Shown: piece by piece, positions 1-9,691 of the stretch
How the letters are laid out: each line of letters starts with the position of its first letter
How positions within the stretch are numbered: the first letter of the stretch is position 1
NCBI GenBank assembly: GCA_002431285.1
Contig: DJEF01000021.1
Coordinates: 37,047-64,857 of the forward strand
Reading direction: 5' to 3'
From: Ruminococcaceae bacterium UBA5905
GTDB taxonomy: Bacteria; Bacillota; Clostridia; Oscillospirales; Acutalibacteraceae
DNA length: 27,811 bases
Made by a program: the position numbers and the translations under genes
The notes under the pieces: model-generated
Database searches by the model: none
What the model was told of the DNA's origin: nothing
The model's input: the letters and a program-made list of their open reading frames with translations, nothing else

Positions 1-432
1 CGGACGCTGGAGATCCCGGTCTCATGGGAATACTCCCCCGCATACCTGCGGAGCGGTACGGCGATCCCGGTGCGGCTGGCGCCCTCGCTGCGGCTAACGG
101 AGCCGTTTGAGGATGCGCAGGCGGTGACGGCGCTGCTGGTCACGCCGCCGGACGGAGACCGGCAGCACCGGCGTTATGCCGACAAGGATACGGAATACAC
201 CGTCTCGGTGAAAAAGGCAGACGGCGGATTCACCGTCGCCGTTTCCGGCAGCGCTTTCGACCGGGCGGTGCTCTATGCCGCCGCCACGGCGATCGAGTGC
301 GACGGAGTACCCCTGAACCGGGCGGATTCCGTCGAGGCTCTCGCCACACAGACCGGATATGCGGTGGCAGACGGCAAAACATGGCTGCATACAACCAACG
401 CCTTTGGCGTGCTGACAGTCTACATAAACTGA
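1..432 (+). CDS. GH31 family glycosidase, C-terminal fragment (gene enters from the left)
   Basis: The frame is open from base 1 to a TGA at 430-432, so only the last 143 codons are in the window. The segment SPAYLRSGTAIPVRL matches the end of the GH31 beta-sandwich that follows the catalytic barrel. It aligns with SPVMLRAGAAVPVKV in the next gene, and both continue into an ALLVTP-type C-terminal sandwich. I infer an alpha-glycosidase paralogous to its neighbour. Unlike the neighbour, it ends without a membrane anchor or CBM-like domain. The catalytic part lies outside the window, so substrate and export cannot be judged. The gap to the ribosome site of the next gene is only a few bases, so the two are co-transcribed. 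Confidence 0.8.
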   Translation, partial: RTLEIPVSWEYSPAYLRSGTAIPVRLAPSLRLTEPFEDAQAVTALLVTPPDGDRQHRRYADKDTEYTVSVKKADGGFTVAVSGSAFDRAVLYAAATAIECDGVPLNRADSVEALATQTGYAVADGKTWLHTTNAFGVLTVYIN

Positions 433-448
433 TATGGGAGGCGGACAA

Positions 449-3400
449 ATGTCAACGAAAAAATCCTTACAGGTGATCCTGTTTGCGCTGCTTCTGGCGG
501 TCACGGCGGTGACCATGCCTCTGGCGGGCGCCGCTGACGCCGGCGATTTCGGCGTGTATCCGGCCAGCCCGGCGGCACCCACCGTCCACGCGGTGTGGTA
601 TTACATCACGGGCTACCGCGGATATGAGAAACACGACACCTCCTTCGAGATCCGCATCACCGTCAAGGAAGAGGACATGAGCCTGTTCCTGTCCTTCCCG
701 TCGCTGGGCGGCGTGCGCCTGGAAAATGAGGAACCGGCGAAAAATCCGGAATCCTTTGAAAAGACGGGCATTTTTGAACCGGAGTCCAATCAGCGCATCG
801 ACTATCAGACCGTCGCGGGACAGGGCATCGACATGACCGGCACCGACGGCACCCGGGTGCGCTTTTCCGAGACGGACGGCAGCTGGAAACTGACGGTGTA
901 CGACGCGTCCGGCGTGCGGCTGTTCGACATCACGCCGGGGCAGATCACCTTTGGTCTGAGCCAGAAAAAATGGACCAAGACCCGGCTGGAGCTGCCCCTC
1001 TCCAAAGAAGAAGTGGTATACGGCACCGGCGAGCGGTTCGGTCCGGTGAATCAGAACGGCACCCGCACGGTGATGTGGAATTCCGACGCCGCCTATCATT
1101 CGGCGGAGGCGACCGGCAGCGAGCTGTGGCGAAGCTACACCAATATCCCCATTCTGCACAGCAGCCGGGGCTATACGCTGTTCTATAACTCCTTTGCCAG
1201 CGCCAATGTGGACATCGGCTACACCAACGAGAAAAAGTACACGCTGGATTTCTCCGACAGCCGCCTGGATGCGTACATATGGACCGGCTCAATGAAGGAC
1301 AATCTGGTAAAGTATACCGATCTGACCGGTAAGCCCTATGCACCCACCGCCGATTGGGCGTATACATATCAGGCGGGCGGCTCCAACGGCTACTGGAAGC
1401 TGAACGGAGAGAGCACCCCCAACGCCATCGCCCAGCTGGGCGCGCTGTACGCCTCCTATGAGGAGATGGGCACGCCGGTGCACGTGGTGTACGGCGAGCA
1501 CCCCACCATTTCGGCATCGGCGGCAGGCAACAATATCGTCAAATCCAACGGCTCGGTGATGCTGCGCTGGAACAACGGCGATTTCATCAGCCCCACCGCG
1601 GCGCTGAACTATCTGGGCAACATCAGCACGGATCAGCTGCCCTACGCCCGCTATTCCCGCAGCAAGAAGATCGCGGGCAGCTGGGTGGATTTCACCGATC
1701 CCTTGGGGGTGGACCTGCTCAAGCGCTGGCTCAAGCAGCACACCGATCTGGGAATCAAGGGCGGTATGTGCGATTTCGCGGAGCTGATCCCGGCAGACAC
1801 CGTATTCAGCAACGGTCTGACCGGCGATAAAATGCATAATTTCTACACCTATTTCTACGCCAAAGCGTATAACGAAGCCTACAAAGAGCTGACGAACGAC
1901 GATTTTCTCTGTTATATCCGGGGCGCCTGCGCCGGGGCACAGCAGTGGTCGCCGGTATGGCTGGGCGACCAGAGCGCCGGCACCGGCGGACTGGCAATGC
2001 AGGTGCGTTCGCTGATCTCTCTCAGCGCCTCCGGCTATTCCATGATCGGCGCCGATATCGGCGCTCTGGATGGACGCCCCTCCGACACCCTGTACAGACG
2101 GTGGCTGCAGTTTGCCGCCTTTATGCCGATCATGCGTTCCGGCGGCAATGTGTCGAAGAATCCCACCGAATACGATGCCCAGACCCAGGCGGCGTACAAG
2201 AACGCCTACTGGCTGCGGGAGAGCATCGCCGACAAGGTGCATTCCTCGGCGATCAAAGCCAATATCACCGGTATCCCCATGACCCAGGGCATGGCGGTGG
2301 CCTTTGACGGTCAGCTGGATCTCTATGGGCTGGAGGATCAATACCTGTTCTGCGACGATTTCCTGGTAAAAGTGACGGACGACGACCGCCTGACCGACAC
2401 GCTGTCTCTCCCCGCCGGCAGCTGGTACAATCTGTTGGACGGCAAAAAGTATAGCGGCGGCAAAAAGGTCACCGTGGAGACTCCCTACAACTATTCTCCG
2501 GTGATGCTGCGCGCCGGGGCGGCGGTGCCGGTAAAGGTAGATTACAGCCTTACGCTGGACCATTCCGACAAGGATGCGGAAAAGACCCAGGCGCTGCTGG
2601 TGACCCCCGCGGACAGAAAACGCACCAGCGTGTATCACGCGGATGCGAACAGCACCACGGTGTACACCAGCGAACCGACGGATCAGAGCACCTTCCGGGT
2701 GTCCTACGACAAGGGCAATCAAGCGGAGAACCTGCTGGCCTACGGTGTGGCGGCGTACGGCGTGCTGGTGGACGGCAAGACGCTGCCCCGGCTGACCGCG
2801 CTGCCCACGGATAAAACCGCGGTGGGCTATTATGTGGAGAGCGACAATGTCACCAAGATTTATCTCGGCACGGCAGACTGGAAAAATGTGGACATTATGC
2901 TGGGCGATTTCGGCGCCATTGACCTGCTGGATCACTTCACCGATCCGGAGGCGGCGGTGCTGCTGAATGGGGATACCACCACTTTCTATAACGTGGACGG
3001 TCCTCTGACGGCGGTGCTGAAGGAAACCGCGACGATCTCCTCCGTGACGCTCAAATGGAATTCTGCGTATGCGGACCGCTATACCATCGCCGTGTCCGAG
3101 GACGGCCAGACCTGGACGGACGTCAAGACCGTGGAGGGGGCCACCGGCGGCGTGGAGACGGTCTCCTTCCCGCCGGTGCGCGCCCGGTATGTGCGGCTGA
3201 CGGTGCAATCCGTGGCGGTCGGCGCCCAGGCGACGCTGTATCAAATGCAGGTCAACAAGAGCCTGGTCGGGGTGGATTCCAAGCCGGATGACACCTATAA
3301 GCCGGTCATCGACACGGACAACAATACAAGCTATGTAGATAACGACGCCGATACGGACGGCGATTCCACGGTCGAGCCGGATGAGGACGACGAGATCCAG

Positions 3401-3571
3401 GTCATCAAAAAGCGGCGGCTGGTGAAACAGGGCGAGAACCGGATTCTCGGTATGCGCCCGGTGGTGTTCTTCCTGGTGCTGGGCGCTGCGGTGCTGCTGC
3501 TGGCGGCGGGGATCGTGATCCTGATCCTGTGTCTGCGCCGGAAGAAAAAGACGGCTTCCAATGTACAATGA
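449..3571 (+). CDS. Secreted, membrane-anchored GH31 alpha-glycosidase with CBM32-like domain
   Basis: Predicted retaining alpha-glycosidase of about 1040 residues. The start at 449 is chosen because GGGAGGCGG lies just before it; an ATG at 434 overlaps that ribosome site. A signal peptide (KKSLQVILFALLLAVTAVT) leads to the GH31 barrel. The likely nucleophile is D442 in GGMCDFAE and the acid/base D507 in WLGDQ, 65 residues apart as usual in GH31. GADIGAL and FMPIMRSGGN are further family motifs. The wording around both catalytic aspartates recalls the sulfoquinovosidase YihQ branch, but substrate residues were not verified. A discoidin/CBM32-like sandwich lies at about 829-934, then an acidic linker, a transmembrane helix at about 1003-1029 and RRKKK, which would anchor the enzyme outside the membrane. 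It lies directly upstream of the transporter genes. Confidence 0.85.
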   Translation: MSTKKSLQVILFALLLAVTAVTMPLAGAADAGDFGVYPASPAAPTVHAVWYYITGYRGYEKHDTSFEIRITVKEEDMSLFLSFPSLGGVRLENEEPAKNPESFEKTGIFEPESNQRIDYQTVAGQGIDMTGTDGTRVRFSETDGSWKLTVYDASGVRLFDITPGQITFGLSQKKWTKTRLELPLSKEEVVYGTGERFGPVNQNGTRTVMWNSDAAYHSAEATGSELWRSYTNIPILHSSRGYTLFYNSFASANVDIGYTNEKKYTLDFSDSRLDAYIWTGSMKDNLVKYTDLTGKPYAPTADWAYTYQAGGSNGYWKLNGESTPNAIAQLGALYASYEEMGTPVHVVYGEHPTISASAAGNNIVKSNGSVMLRWNNGDFISPTAALNYLGNISTDQLPYARYSRSKKIAGSWVDFTDPLGVDLLKRWLKQHTDLGIKGGMCDFAELIPADTVFSNGLTGDKMHNFYTYFYAKAYNEAYKELTNDDFLCYIRGACAGAQQWSPVWLGDQSAGTGGLAMQVRSLISLSASGYSMIGADIGALDGRPSDTLYRRWLQFAAFMPIMRSGGNVSKNPTEYDAQTQAAYKNAYWLRESIADKVHSSAIKANITGIPMTQGMAVAFDGQLDLYGLEDQYLFCDDFLVKVTDDDRLTDTLSLPAGSWYNLLDGKKYSGGKKVTVETPYNYSPVMLRAGAAVPVKVDYSLTLDHSDKDAEKTQALLVTPADRKRTSVYHADANSTTVYTSEPTDQSTFRVSYDKGNQAENLLAYGVAAYGVLVDGKTLPRLTALPTDKTAVGYYVESDNVTKIYLGTADWKNVDIMLGDFGAIDLLDHFTDPEAAVLLNGDTTTFYNVDGPLTAVLKETATISSVTLKWNSAYADRYTIAVSEDGQTWTDVKTVEGATGGVETVSFPPVRARYVRLTVQSVAVGAQATLYQMQVNKSLVGVDSKPDDTYKPVIDTDNNTSYVDNDADTDGDSTVEPDEDDEIQVIKKRRLVKQGENRILGMRPVVFFLVLGAAVLLLAAGIVILILCLRRKKKTASNVQ

Positions 3572-3596
3572 GCGATCGAACAGAAAGGGAGTTCCT

Positions 3597-6446
3597 ATGA
3601 TGAATCGAAAGAGGGTCGTTGCCCTGCTGCTGGTTCTGAGCATATTGCTGACCCCCGCGGGGATAACGGCAACCGCACAGACCGGTGAGCCGGAGAACTC
3701 CCGAAACGATACGGCTGCGGCGGCGGAACACTGGCTTGCCCCCTCCTTGGAGGGGGCAATGCCGGTGTCAGGAGAATCGTTGCCGCTGACTCTGAGCGCC
3801 GGTGAGACCGGTGTATTCACCGCCGCGGTGGAGCAGAGCGGCCGCTACCGGTGGCTGCTGGAATACCGGGCGATACACACGGCGGTGGCCATGGACAACA
3901 CCGTGCAGCTGCAGGTGAACGATGCGGAATACCACACCACGCTGCCGACCCTGTGGTGCGATGCCCAGCGGGGGCTGACGGATCGCAGCGGCAACGATAT
4001 CCTGCCGGAGCAGGCGGTGACGCAGGAGCTCTGCCGCGGCTTTCTGCTGGACAATTCCGGCATCAACAAGGCGGAGCTGGCCGTCCAGCTACCGGCAGGC
4101 GCGGTGCGCTTTACCCTGAGCGTGCAGGTGCAGGATGTGGAAATTCAACGGATCTGGCTGGTGCCGGAATCGCCGCTGCCCGCCTATCGGGAGACGGTGA
4201 CCGGACAGACGGTGACCGCCGGAACGGACAGCGTCTGCATCGAGGCGGAGCAGTATGCGCTGAAATCGGATTCCTACATCCGGGCGGCGAACGTGCAAAA
4301 GAACACCGTGACCCCCTACGACACCTATAAAAAGCGGCTGAATGTGCTGTCCGGCGACGCATGGAATACCGCCGGGCAGAAGGTGCTGTGGGAATTCTCC
4401 ATCGAAAACGCCGGCTGGTATCGGTTCGCCGCCGCCTATCAGCAGCCCTCCAACACCAATCTGCCGGTATACCGCCGCATCGAGGTGGACGGTAAGGTGC
4501 CCTTTGCGGAATGGGAGGCTTATCGCTTTGCCGGCACCGGCAGCAACCAATTCAAGACCGCCCCGTGGCAGGCGGACGGCGACGACGCCTGGGTGTATCT
4601 GGACAAGGGAACGCACACGGTGGCGCTGACCGTGTCGGTGGGCGCGCTGGAGCAGGCATACAGCGACATACTGGCGCTCATCGGCGAGATCAACACCCTC
4701 GGCAGCCAGCTGCTCAAGCTGACCGCCGGGGAATCGGACGCCAACCGCACCTGGGATATGGACGCCTATATGCCTCAGGCGCAGAGCACCATCTACGGCT
4801 TCGCCGATCGGATGGATGCCATCTATGCCCGACTGGCGGAGACGACCGCGGGCGAGCCGGTGTTCGCCGACGATCTGAAATACGCCGCCGAGCTGGCACG
4901 CAAGCTGGCGGACGACAAGAAAACCATCCCCAACAACACCGAGATGCTGTGCCGGGGGGACAATTCCGCCACCACCTATCTAATCCAGGTTATCAACAAC
5001 ATCACGGCGCAATCGGTGTCGCTGGATAAGCTGTATGTATACGGCGAGACCCAGCCGCAAACGGCAAAAACCGGGTTCTTCCGCTCCGTCTGGGAATCCC
5101 TGAAACGGTTTTTCTACTCCTTCACCCCGGCGGCGATTGCGGCCGATTACGGTGTGACGGAAAACGCCGAGGACCAGCTGACGGTATGGGTGGGACAGAC
5201 CCCCATGTGCGTCAACATTTTACAGCAGATGGTGGATGCCACCTATAATAAAGAGCACGGCACCGACATTCAGCTGGTGGTGATGCCCAGCGAGCAGAAG
5301 CTGATCCTGGCCAATGCGGTGGGCAATAATCCGGATCTGGTCATCTCCTCCGTGGCGCCCTATAAATACGCCATCCGGGGGGCGGCGAAAAATCTGTTGG
5401 AATACGACGATTTCCTGGATTTCTATACACAGGATTACAGTCTCGAATCGCTGGTCCCCATGTATTATAACGGCGGCGTGTACGGGGTCAATGAGACCCG
5501 GAGCTTCTCGGTGCTGTTTTACCGCAAGGATACGCTGGCGACACTGGGGCTGGCGGTGCCGGAGACCTGGGACGATGTGCGGGCGATGATGCCCACGCTC
5601 CTGCGCAATTCCATGAATTTCAGCCTGCCTACCTCCGGCGGCGGCGCCTATTCCATCGGCGCGGTGGCTCCTTTCGTGCTGCAGGACAACGGGCAAATCT
5701 ATGCGGACGACGGGCTGTCGGTGGCCATCGACAGCGAAAACACCCTGTCCGCCCTGCAGGAGATCACGGATTTCTATAAAATCTACGGGGTGCAGCAATC
5801 CGTCGCCAGCTTCTTCAACAGCTTCCGGTATAACCAGATCCCCATCGGCATTGCCGGATACGATTTTTATTTGCAGCTGTCTATGGCGGCCCCGGAGCTG
5901 AAGGGGCTGTGGGATATTGCGCTGGTGCCCGGCACCCGGCAGGAGGACGGCAGCATCCGGCGGGACTATGGCTGCAACGGCTCCGCCTCCATGATCTTCG
6001 CCAATTCCGACAAGCAGGCCGAGGCGTGGGACTTTCTCAAGTGGTGGCTGTCCTCCGAGACCCAGACCGAGTATTCCCGCCGCCGTCAGGTGGGCTACGG
6101 TGCCAACTATATGTGGAATTCTGCCAACCGGACGGCCTTTGAGTCCCTGCCCTTCTCCGCCGAGCATAAGGCGGTGATCCGGGAGCAATTCCGGCAGCAG
6201 CAGGAGGTGGTGGAACATCCCGCCAGCTACATCGTGGCGCGCGAGATCGGCAACGTGTGGAACAAGGTGGTCATCTCCAACGGCTCGCTGGTGGACAGTG
6301 TGAATTCTGCCACAATCCTGTGCAACCGGGAGTTTAGGCGCAAGCTGCAGGAATTCGGATTCGTGGACGAAAACGGCGCCATTCTCAAGGAATACTCCAC
6401 CCACGCGCTGGAGGAACTGAGACGGCTGAAAGGAGGAGAATCGTGA
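3597..6446 (+). CDS. Extracellular solute-binding protein (family 1) with large N-terminal carbohydrate-binding-like region
   Basis: About 949 residues, twice the usual size of a sugar-binding protein. Two adjacent ATGs (3597 and 3600) follow AAAGGGAG at 3584-3591, so either could start. The signal peptide (VVALLLVLSILLTPAG) has no lipobox cysteine, which is unusual for a Gram-positive binding protein. Residues about 40-370 look like two beta-sandwich modules; the second opens with IEAEQY and contains NAGWYRF, as in CBM6/35-like domains. A helical stretch follows. The SBP_bac_1 lobe begins near residue 521 (DQLTVWVGQTP) and runs to the end, with the family-typical ETWDDV and EAWDFLKWW segments. 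It overlaps the permease gene by 4 bases, so it most likely feeds that transporter. The ligand is unknown; a glycoside made by the upstream GH31 enzymes is plausible. Confidence 0.85.
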   Translation: MMNRKRVVALLLVLSILLTPAGITATAQTGEPENSRNDTAAAAEHWLAPSLEGAMPVSGESLPLTLSAGETGVFTAAVEQSGRYRWLLEYRAIHTAVAMDNTVQLQVNDAEYHTTLPTLWCDAQRGLTDRSGNDILPEQAVTQELCRGFLLDNSGINKAELAVQLPAGAVRFTLSVQVQDVEIQRIWLVPESPLPAYRETVTGQTVTAGTDSVCIEAEQYALKSDSYIRAANVQKNTVTPYDTYKKRLNVLSGDAWNTAGQKVLWEFSIENAGWYRFAAAYQQPSNTNLPVYRRIEVDGKVPFAEWEAYRFAGTGSNQFKTAPWQADGDDAWVYLDKGTHTVALTVSVGALEQAYSDILALIGEINTLGSQLLKLTAGESDANRTWDMDAYMPQAQSTIYGFADRMDAIYARLAETTAGEPVFADDLKYAAELARKLADDKKTIPNNTEMLCRGDNSATTYLIQVINNITAQSVSLDKLYVYGETQPQTAKTGFFRSVWESLKRFFYSFTPAAIAADYGVTENAEDQLTVWVGQTPMCVNILQQMVDATYNKEHGTDIQLVVMPSEQKLILANAVGNNPDLVISSVAPYKYAIRGAAKNLLEYDDFLDFYTQDYSLESLVPMYYNGGVYGVNETRSFSVLFYRKDTLATLGLAVPETWDDVRAMMPTLLRNSMNFSLPTSGGGAYSIGAVAPFVLQDNGQIYADDGLSVAIDSENTLSALQEITDFYKIYGVQQSVASFFNSFRYNQIPIGIAGYDFYLQLSMAAPELKGLWDIALVPGTRQEDGSIRRDYGCNGSASMIFANSDKQAEAWDFLKWWLSSETQTEYSRRRQVGYGANYMWNSANRTAFESLPFSAEHKAVIREQFRQQQEVVEHPASYIVAREIGNVWNKVVISNGSLVDSVNSATILCNREFRRKLQEFGFVDENGAILKEYSTHALEELRRLKGGES

Positions 6447-7339
6447 AAATACGCGCATTTCTGGACAGACATTCGGTGCTGGTGTTCCTGCTGCCGTATC
6501 TGGTGCTGTTCTGCCTTTTCATTGTGATCCCCTCCATCGCCTCGGTGGCGCTGTCCTTCACGGACTTTAACACCATTGAGTTGCCCCATTTCGTGGGGCT
6601 GAAAAACTATGTTACTCTGCTGACCAACGATACGATCTTTACCCGCAATGTGTTGCCCAACACCCTCATCTATGCGCTGTTTGTGGGGGTGGGCGGCTAC
6701 ATACTGTCCTTCTTCATGGCGTGGTCGCTGTCCCAGCTGACCAAAACGCCCCGGACGATCCTGACCGTGATCCTCTACTCCCCCTCCATGACCGGCGGCG
6801 TGCTGCTGTCCACGGTGTGGGGCGTCATGTTCAACGGGGAAAAGACCGGCTGGCTCAACTATCTGCTGTTAAAGCTGCAGGTGATCGACGAGCCCATCGT
6901 CTGGCTGCAATCGGAAAAGTATCTCATGCCCATCATGATCCTCGTGGCGCTGTGGGGCTGCATGGGGGTGGGCTTTCTGTCCATCCTGTCGGGACTACTC
7001 AATATCAATTCGGAAATCTACGAGGCGGGCTACATCGACGGCATCAAGAACCGGTTTCAGGAGATCGTGTATATTACGATCCCCTCCATCAAGCCCCAGA
7101 TGCTGTTCGGCGCCATTATGGCCATCGTGGGCACCTTCAACAGCGCCGGCACGGGCGTGGCGCTCACCGGCACGAATCCCACGCCCAACTATGCCGGTCA
7201 GCTGATCGTCAATCACATCGACGATTACGGCTTTATCCGCCATGAGATGGGCTATGCCGCCGCCGTGTCGGTGGTGGTGCTGCTGGGGGTCTTCCTGCTG
7301 ACGAAAGCAGTCGGAAAGCTCTTTGTTTCGGACGATTGA
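6443..7339 (+). CDS. Sugar ABC transporter permease (MalF/UgpA type)
   Basis: Integral membrane subunit of a carbohydrate importer, 298 residues. The GTG start overlaps the stop of the binding-protein gene and is preceded by AGGAGGAG. Six hydrophobic segments are visible, beginning with VFLLPYLVLFCLFIVIPSIA. The cytoplasmic EAA loop that docks onto the ATPase is recognisable as EIYEAGYIDGIKNRF followed by ITIPSIKP. It pairs with the next gene to form the membrane channel. No ATP-binding subunit is encoded nearby; in Firmicutes such importers often share one MsmK-type ATPase encoded elsewhere, which I infer here. The transported sugar cannot be read from the sequence. Confidence 0.92.
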   Translation: MKIRAFLDRHSVLVFLLPYLVLFCLFIVIPSIASVALSFTDFNTIELPHFVGLKNYVTLLTNDTIFTRNVLPNTLIYALFVGVGGYILSFFMAWSLSQLTKTPRTILTVILYSPSMTGGVLLSTVWGVMFNGEKTGWLNYLLLKLQVIDEPIVWLQSEKYLMPIMILVALWGCMGVGFLSILSGLLNINSEIYEAGYIDGIKNRFQEIVYITIPSIKPQMLFGAIMAIVGTFNSAGTGVALTGTNPTPNYAGQLIVNHIDDYGFIRHEMGYAAAVSVVVLLGVFLLTKAVGKLFVSDD

Positions 7340-7356
7340 CCGGGGAGGATAACGAG

Positions 7357-8250
7357 TTGAAAAAGCGAATCAATAACCGGCGGGCGTTGCCGAACGGGGT
7401 CAATCCCCAGCATTTCCACAAAAGTCAGCTGAAAATCTACGCCTATATCATTCCCATCGCGGCGGTCATGGCGCTGCCAATCCTCTACATATTCATCAAC
7501 GCATTCAAGCCCATCAGCGAACTGATGGCGTATCCGCCCCGGTTCTATGTGAAAAGCCCCACGCTGGAGAATTTCAAGAGCCTGTTCAACCTGTCCTCCG
7601 GCACGGCGATCCCCATGAGCCGCTATCTGTTCAACAGCGTGATCGTGACGGCGGCGACGGTATTCGCCAACATTTACATCTCCGTAACGGCAGGGTATGT
7701 GCTATCCAAGAAACAATTTCGGACGAAGAATTTTATTCTCACCGCCAACACCATTGCCCTGTCCTTTATCACCGTGGCGGTGGCGATTCCCCGGTATTTC
7801 ATCATTTACTATACCGGGCTCCAGAACAATTTTCTGAGCAATATCATTCCGCTGATCGTCACACCCACCTGCATTTTCCTGACCAAGCAGTTCATCGATC
7901 AGCTGCCTAATGCGCTCATTGAGGCGGCGATCATCGACGGAGCGTCGGATTATCAGATTCTCCGCAAAATTGTGGTGCCGCTGGTAACGCCCACGCTGGC
8001 GACGGTGGCGATGCTGAGCTTTCAGTCAGCGTGGAACGCCACCGAGGCGTCGACGCTGTACCTGGATAATGAATCGCTGAAAACCTTTGCCTACTATATG
8101 GGAATACTCCCCAGCAACGTAGGCAACTCGGTGGCGGGTATGGGTATATCGGCTGCCGGCACACTGATTATGTTCCTGCCGAATCTGATTCTGTTCATCA
8201 TCCTTCAATCTCGGGTGATGAATACGATGGCACATTCCGGCATCAAATAA
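7357..8250 (+). CDS. Sugar ABC transporter permease (MalG/UgpE type)
   Basis: Second membrane subunit of the importer, 297 residues. I choose the TTG at 7357, which follows GGGGAGG at 7342-7348 with 8-base spacing; a TTG at 7336 would overlap the preceding gene but has no such site. Six transmembrane segments are present, the first being IYAYIIPIAAVMALPILYIF. The EAA motif is clear (ALIEAAIIDGASDYQI, then IVVPLVTP). The N-terminal tail of about 30 residues is basic and cytoplasmic. Gene order binding protein, MalF-type, MalG-type is standard for this transporter family. Confidence 0.92.
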   Translation: MKKRINNRRALPNGVNPQHFHKSQLKIYAYIIPIAAVMALPILYIFINAFKPISELMAYPPRFYVKSPTLENFKSLFNLSSGTAIPMSRYLFNSVIVTAATVFANIYISVTAGYVLSKKQFRTKNFILTANTIALSFITVAVAIPRYFIIYYTGLQNNFLSNIIPLIVTPTCIFLTKQFIDQLPNALIEAAIIDGASDYQILRKIVVPLVTPTLATVAMLSFQSAWNATEASTLYLDNESLKTFAYYMGILPSNVGNSVAGMGISAAGTLIMFLPNLILFIILQSRVMNTMAHSGIK

Positions 8251-8268
8251 CGGGCAGAGGAAATGACT

Positions 8269-9648
8269 ATGAGAAAGCTGAAAATACCGGCGATACTGGC
8301 GGCAGTCCTGCTGCTGTGCGGGCTGCTGGCCGCCCCGGCATCGGCGGCACGGAGCACCGCCTATACCTACACCATTTCGGTGGATGGGGAATACATCCGC
8401 ACCCAGGACGCCTATATCCCCAGCCGCATCTATCTGAACGAATGCGGCCTGTCCGGACCGCAGGATGTGTTCGTGCAGGGGGAGCGGCTGTATGTGGCGG
8501 ACACCGGCAACGCCCGCATCGTCCTGTACGATACCGCCACCGACACCTATGAGGAGCTGAAATACCCGGAATTCGTCAAGCCCATGGGGGTGTTCGTGGA
8601 CGGAGACGGGGAGCTGTATGTGGCGGATGCAGAAGCGCAGGCGGTGTTCATATTCCGGGCGGACGGGACCCTCCGGCAGAAGATCGGGCGGCCGGACAGC
8701 GTGCTGTTCGGCGCACAGAGCGCCTTCAATCCCAAAAACGTGGCGGTGTCCTCCCAGAAGAATATCTTCGTGGTGGGACTGGGCACCTATGAGGGCATCA
8801 TGCAGTTTGATGCAGCAGGGGAATTCCAGGGCTATTTTGCCGCCAACAAGCGCAGCCTGACGGCGTTCGAACGCCTGCAGCAGCTGGTGCTGAACGAGGA
8901 GCAGATCAACAGCCTGTCCGATAAGATTCCCAACGCCATCTATAACATGGATATGAACGACACCGATCTGCTGTACAGCGTCACCCAAAGCGGCTCCGGC
9001 AGCTCCGCCAACGTGGCGACGGAGGAAAAAACCGAAAACAGTCTCAAGCTGCACAATATGGCGGGCACCAACATCCTGTCGGTGAACCGCTTCATGGATG
9101 ACGAATGGAACTTTGTGGATGTGGCGGCCGGCAAGAACGACCTTTGCGTGGCCGTCACCCAGACCGGACTGATCTACGAATATGACGGAGACGGCAATCT
9201 GCTGTTTTCCTTCGGCGGCCGGTCGGTGGGCAACGACAGCTACGGACTGATCACCGTGGCCTCGGCGATCGACATGAACGACGAGGGCATCCTCTATGTG
9301 CTGGATTCGGAACGGGGCATTCTGCAGACCTTCACCCCCACCGATTTCACCACCCTGACCCACAAGGCGCTGTATCTGATGAACAGCGGGAAATACGCCG
9401 AGGCGGAGCAGATGTGGCAGGAGATACTCAAGCTCAACGGGATGTCCAAGATCGCCCATGTGGGCTACGGACGCACCCTCATGCGGCAGCAGCAATACGC
9501 AGCGGCTCTGGAGCATTTCCGCTTTTCCAACGACCGGGAGGATTATTCCGAGTGCTTCTGGGAGCTGCGGGATGTGTGGATCAGCGGTCACATGGTGTGG
9601 ATTCTGGCGGGGGCGGCGCTGCTGATTGTAAGGATTCATGAAGAATGA
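8269..9648 (+). CDS. Exported NHL-repeat/TPR protein with C-terminal hydrophobic segment
   Basis: About 459 residues. The ATG at 8269 is preferred over 8263 because it is properly spaced from GCAGAGG. A signal peptide (ILAAVLLLCGLLAAPASAA) leads to NHL-type beta-propeller repeats with phrases such as LYVADTGNARIVLYD and ELYVADAEAQAVFIF, spanning roughly residues 60-350. A TPR-like helical pair follows (NSGKYAEAEQMWQEIL, QQQYAAALEHF). The protein ends soon after one hydrophobic stretch (MVWILAGAALLIV). I recall related proteins in such clusters continuing into a multi-helix YIP1-type region, so this one may be shortened at the prophage boundary; that is inference. A role as surface scaffold or sensor for the sugar system is possible, but the function is unknown. 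Confidence 0.75.
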   Translation: MRKLKIPAILAAVLLLCGLLAAPASAARSTAYTYTISVDGEYIRTQDAYIPSRIYLNECGLSGPQDVFVQGERLYVADTGNARIVLYDTATDTYEELKYPEFVKPMGVFVDGDGELYVADAEAQAVFIFRADGTLRQKIGRPDSVLFGAQSAFNPKNVAVSSQKNIFVVGLGTYEGIMQFDAAGEFQGYFAANKRSLTAFERLQQLVLNEEQINSLSDKIPNAIYNMDMNDTDLLYSVTQSGSGSSANVATEEKTENSLKLHNMAGTNILSVNRFMDDEWNFVDVAAGKNDLCVAVTQTGLIYEYDGDGNLLFSFGGRSVGNDSYGLITVASAIDMNDEGILYVLDSERGILQTFTPTDFTTLTHKALYLMNSGKYAEAEQMWQEILKLNGMSKIAHVGYGRTLMRQQQYAAALEHFRFSNDREDYSECFWELRDVWISGHMVWILAGAALLIVRIHEE

Positions 9649-9691
9649 AAACGGGACGGCGAAGGCGTGATAAACCGTTAAAAATAGTGAA

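Noticed and set aside
1289..3820. Minus-strand open frame of over 840 codons
   Set aside because: It is antisense to the well-supported GH31 gene, is rich in His, Arg, Gly and Gln as GC-rich shadows are, and shows no family motif.
8026..9639. Minus-strand open frame of over 530 codons
   Set aside because: It is antisense to the NHL/TPR gene and has the His/Gly/Gln-rich composition of a shadow frame.
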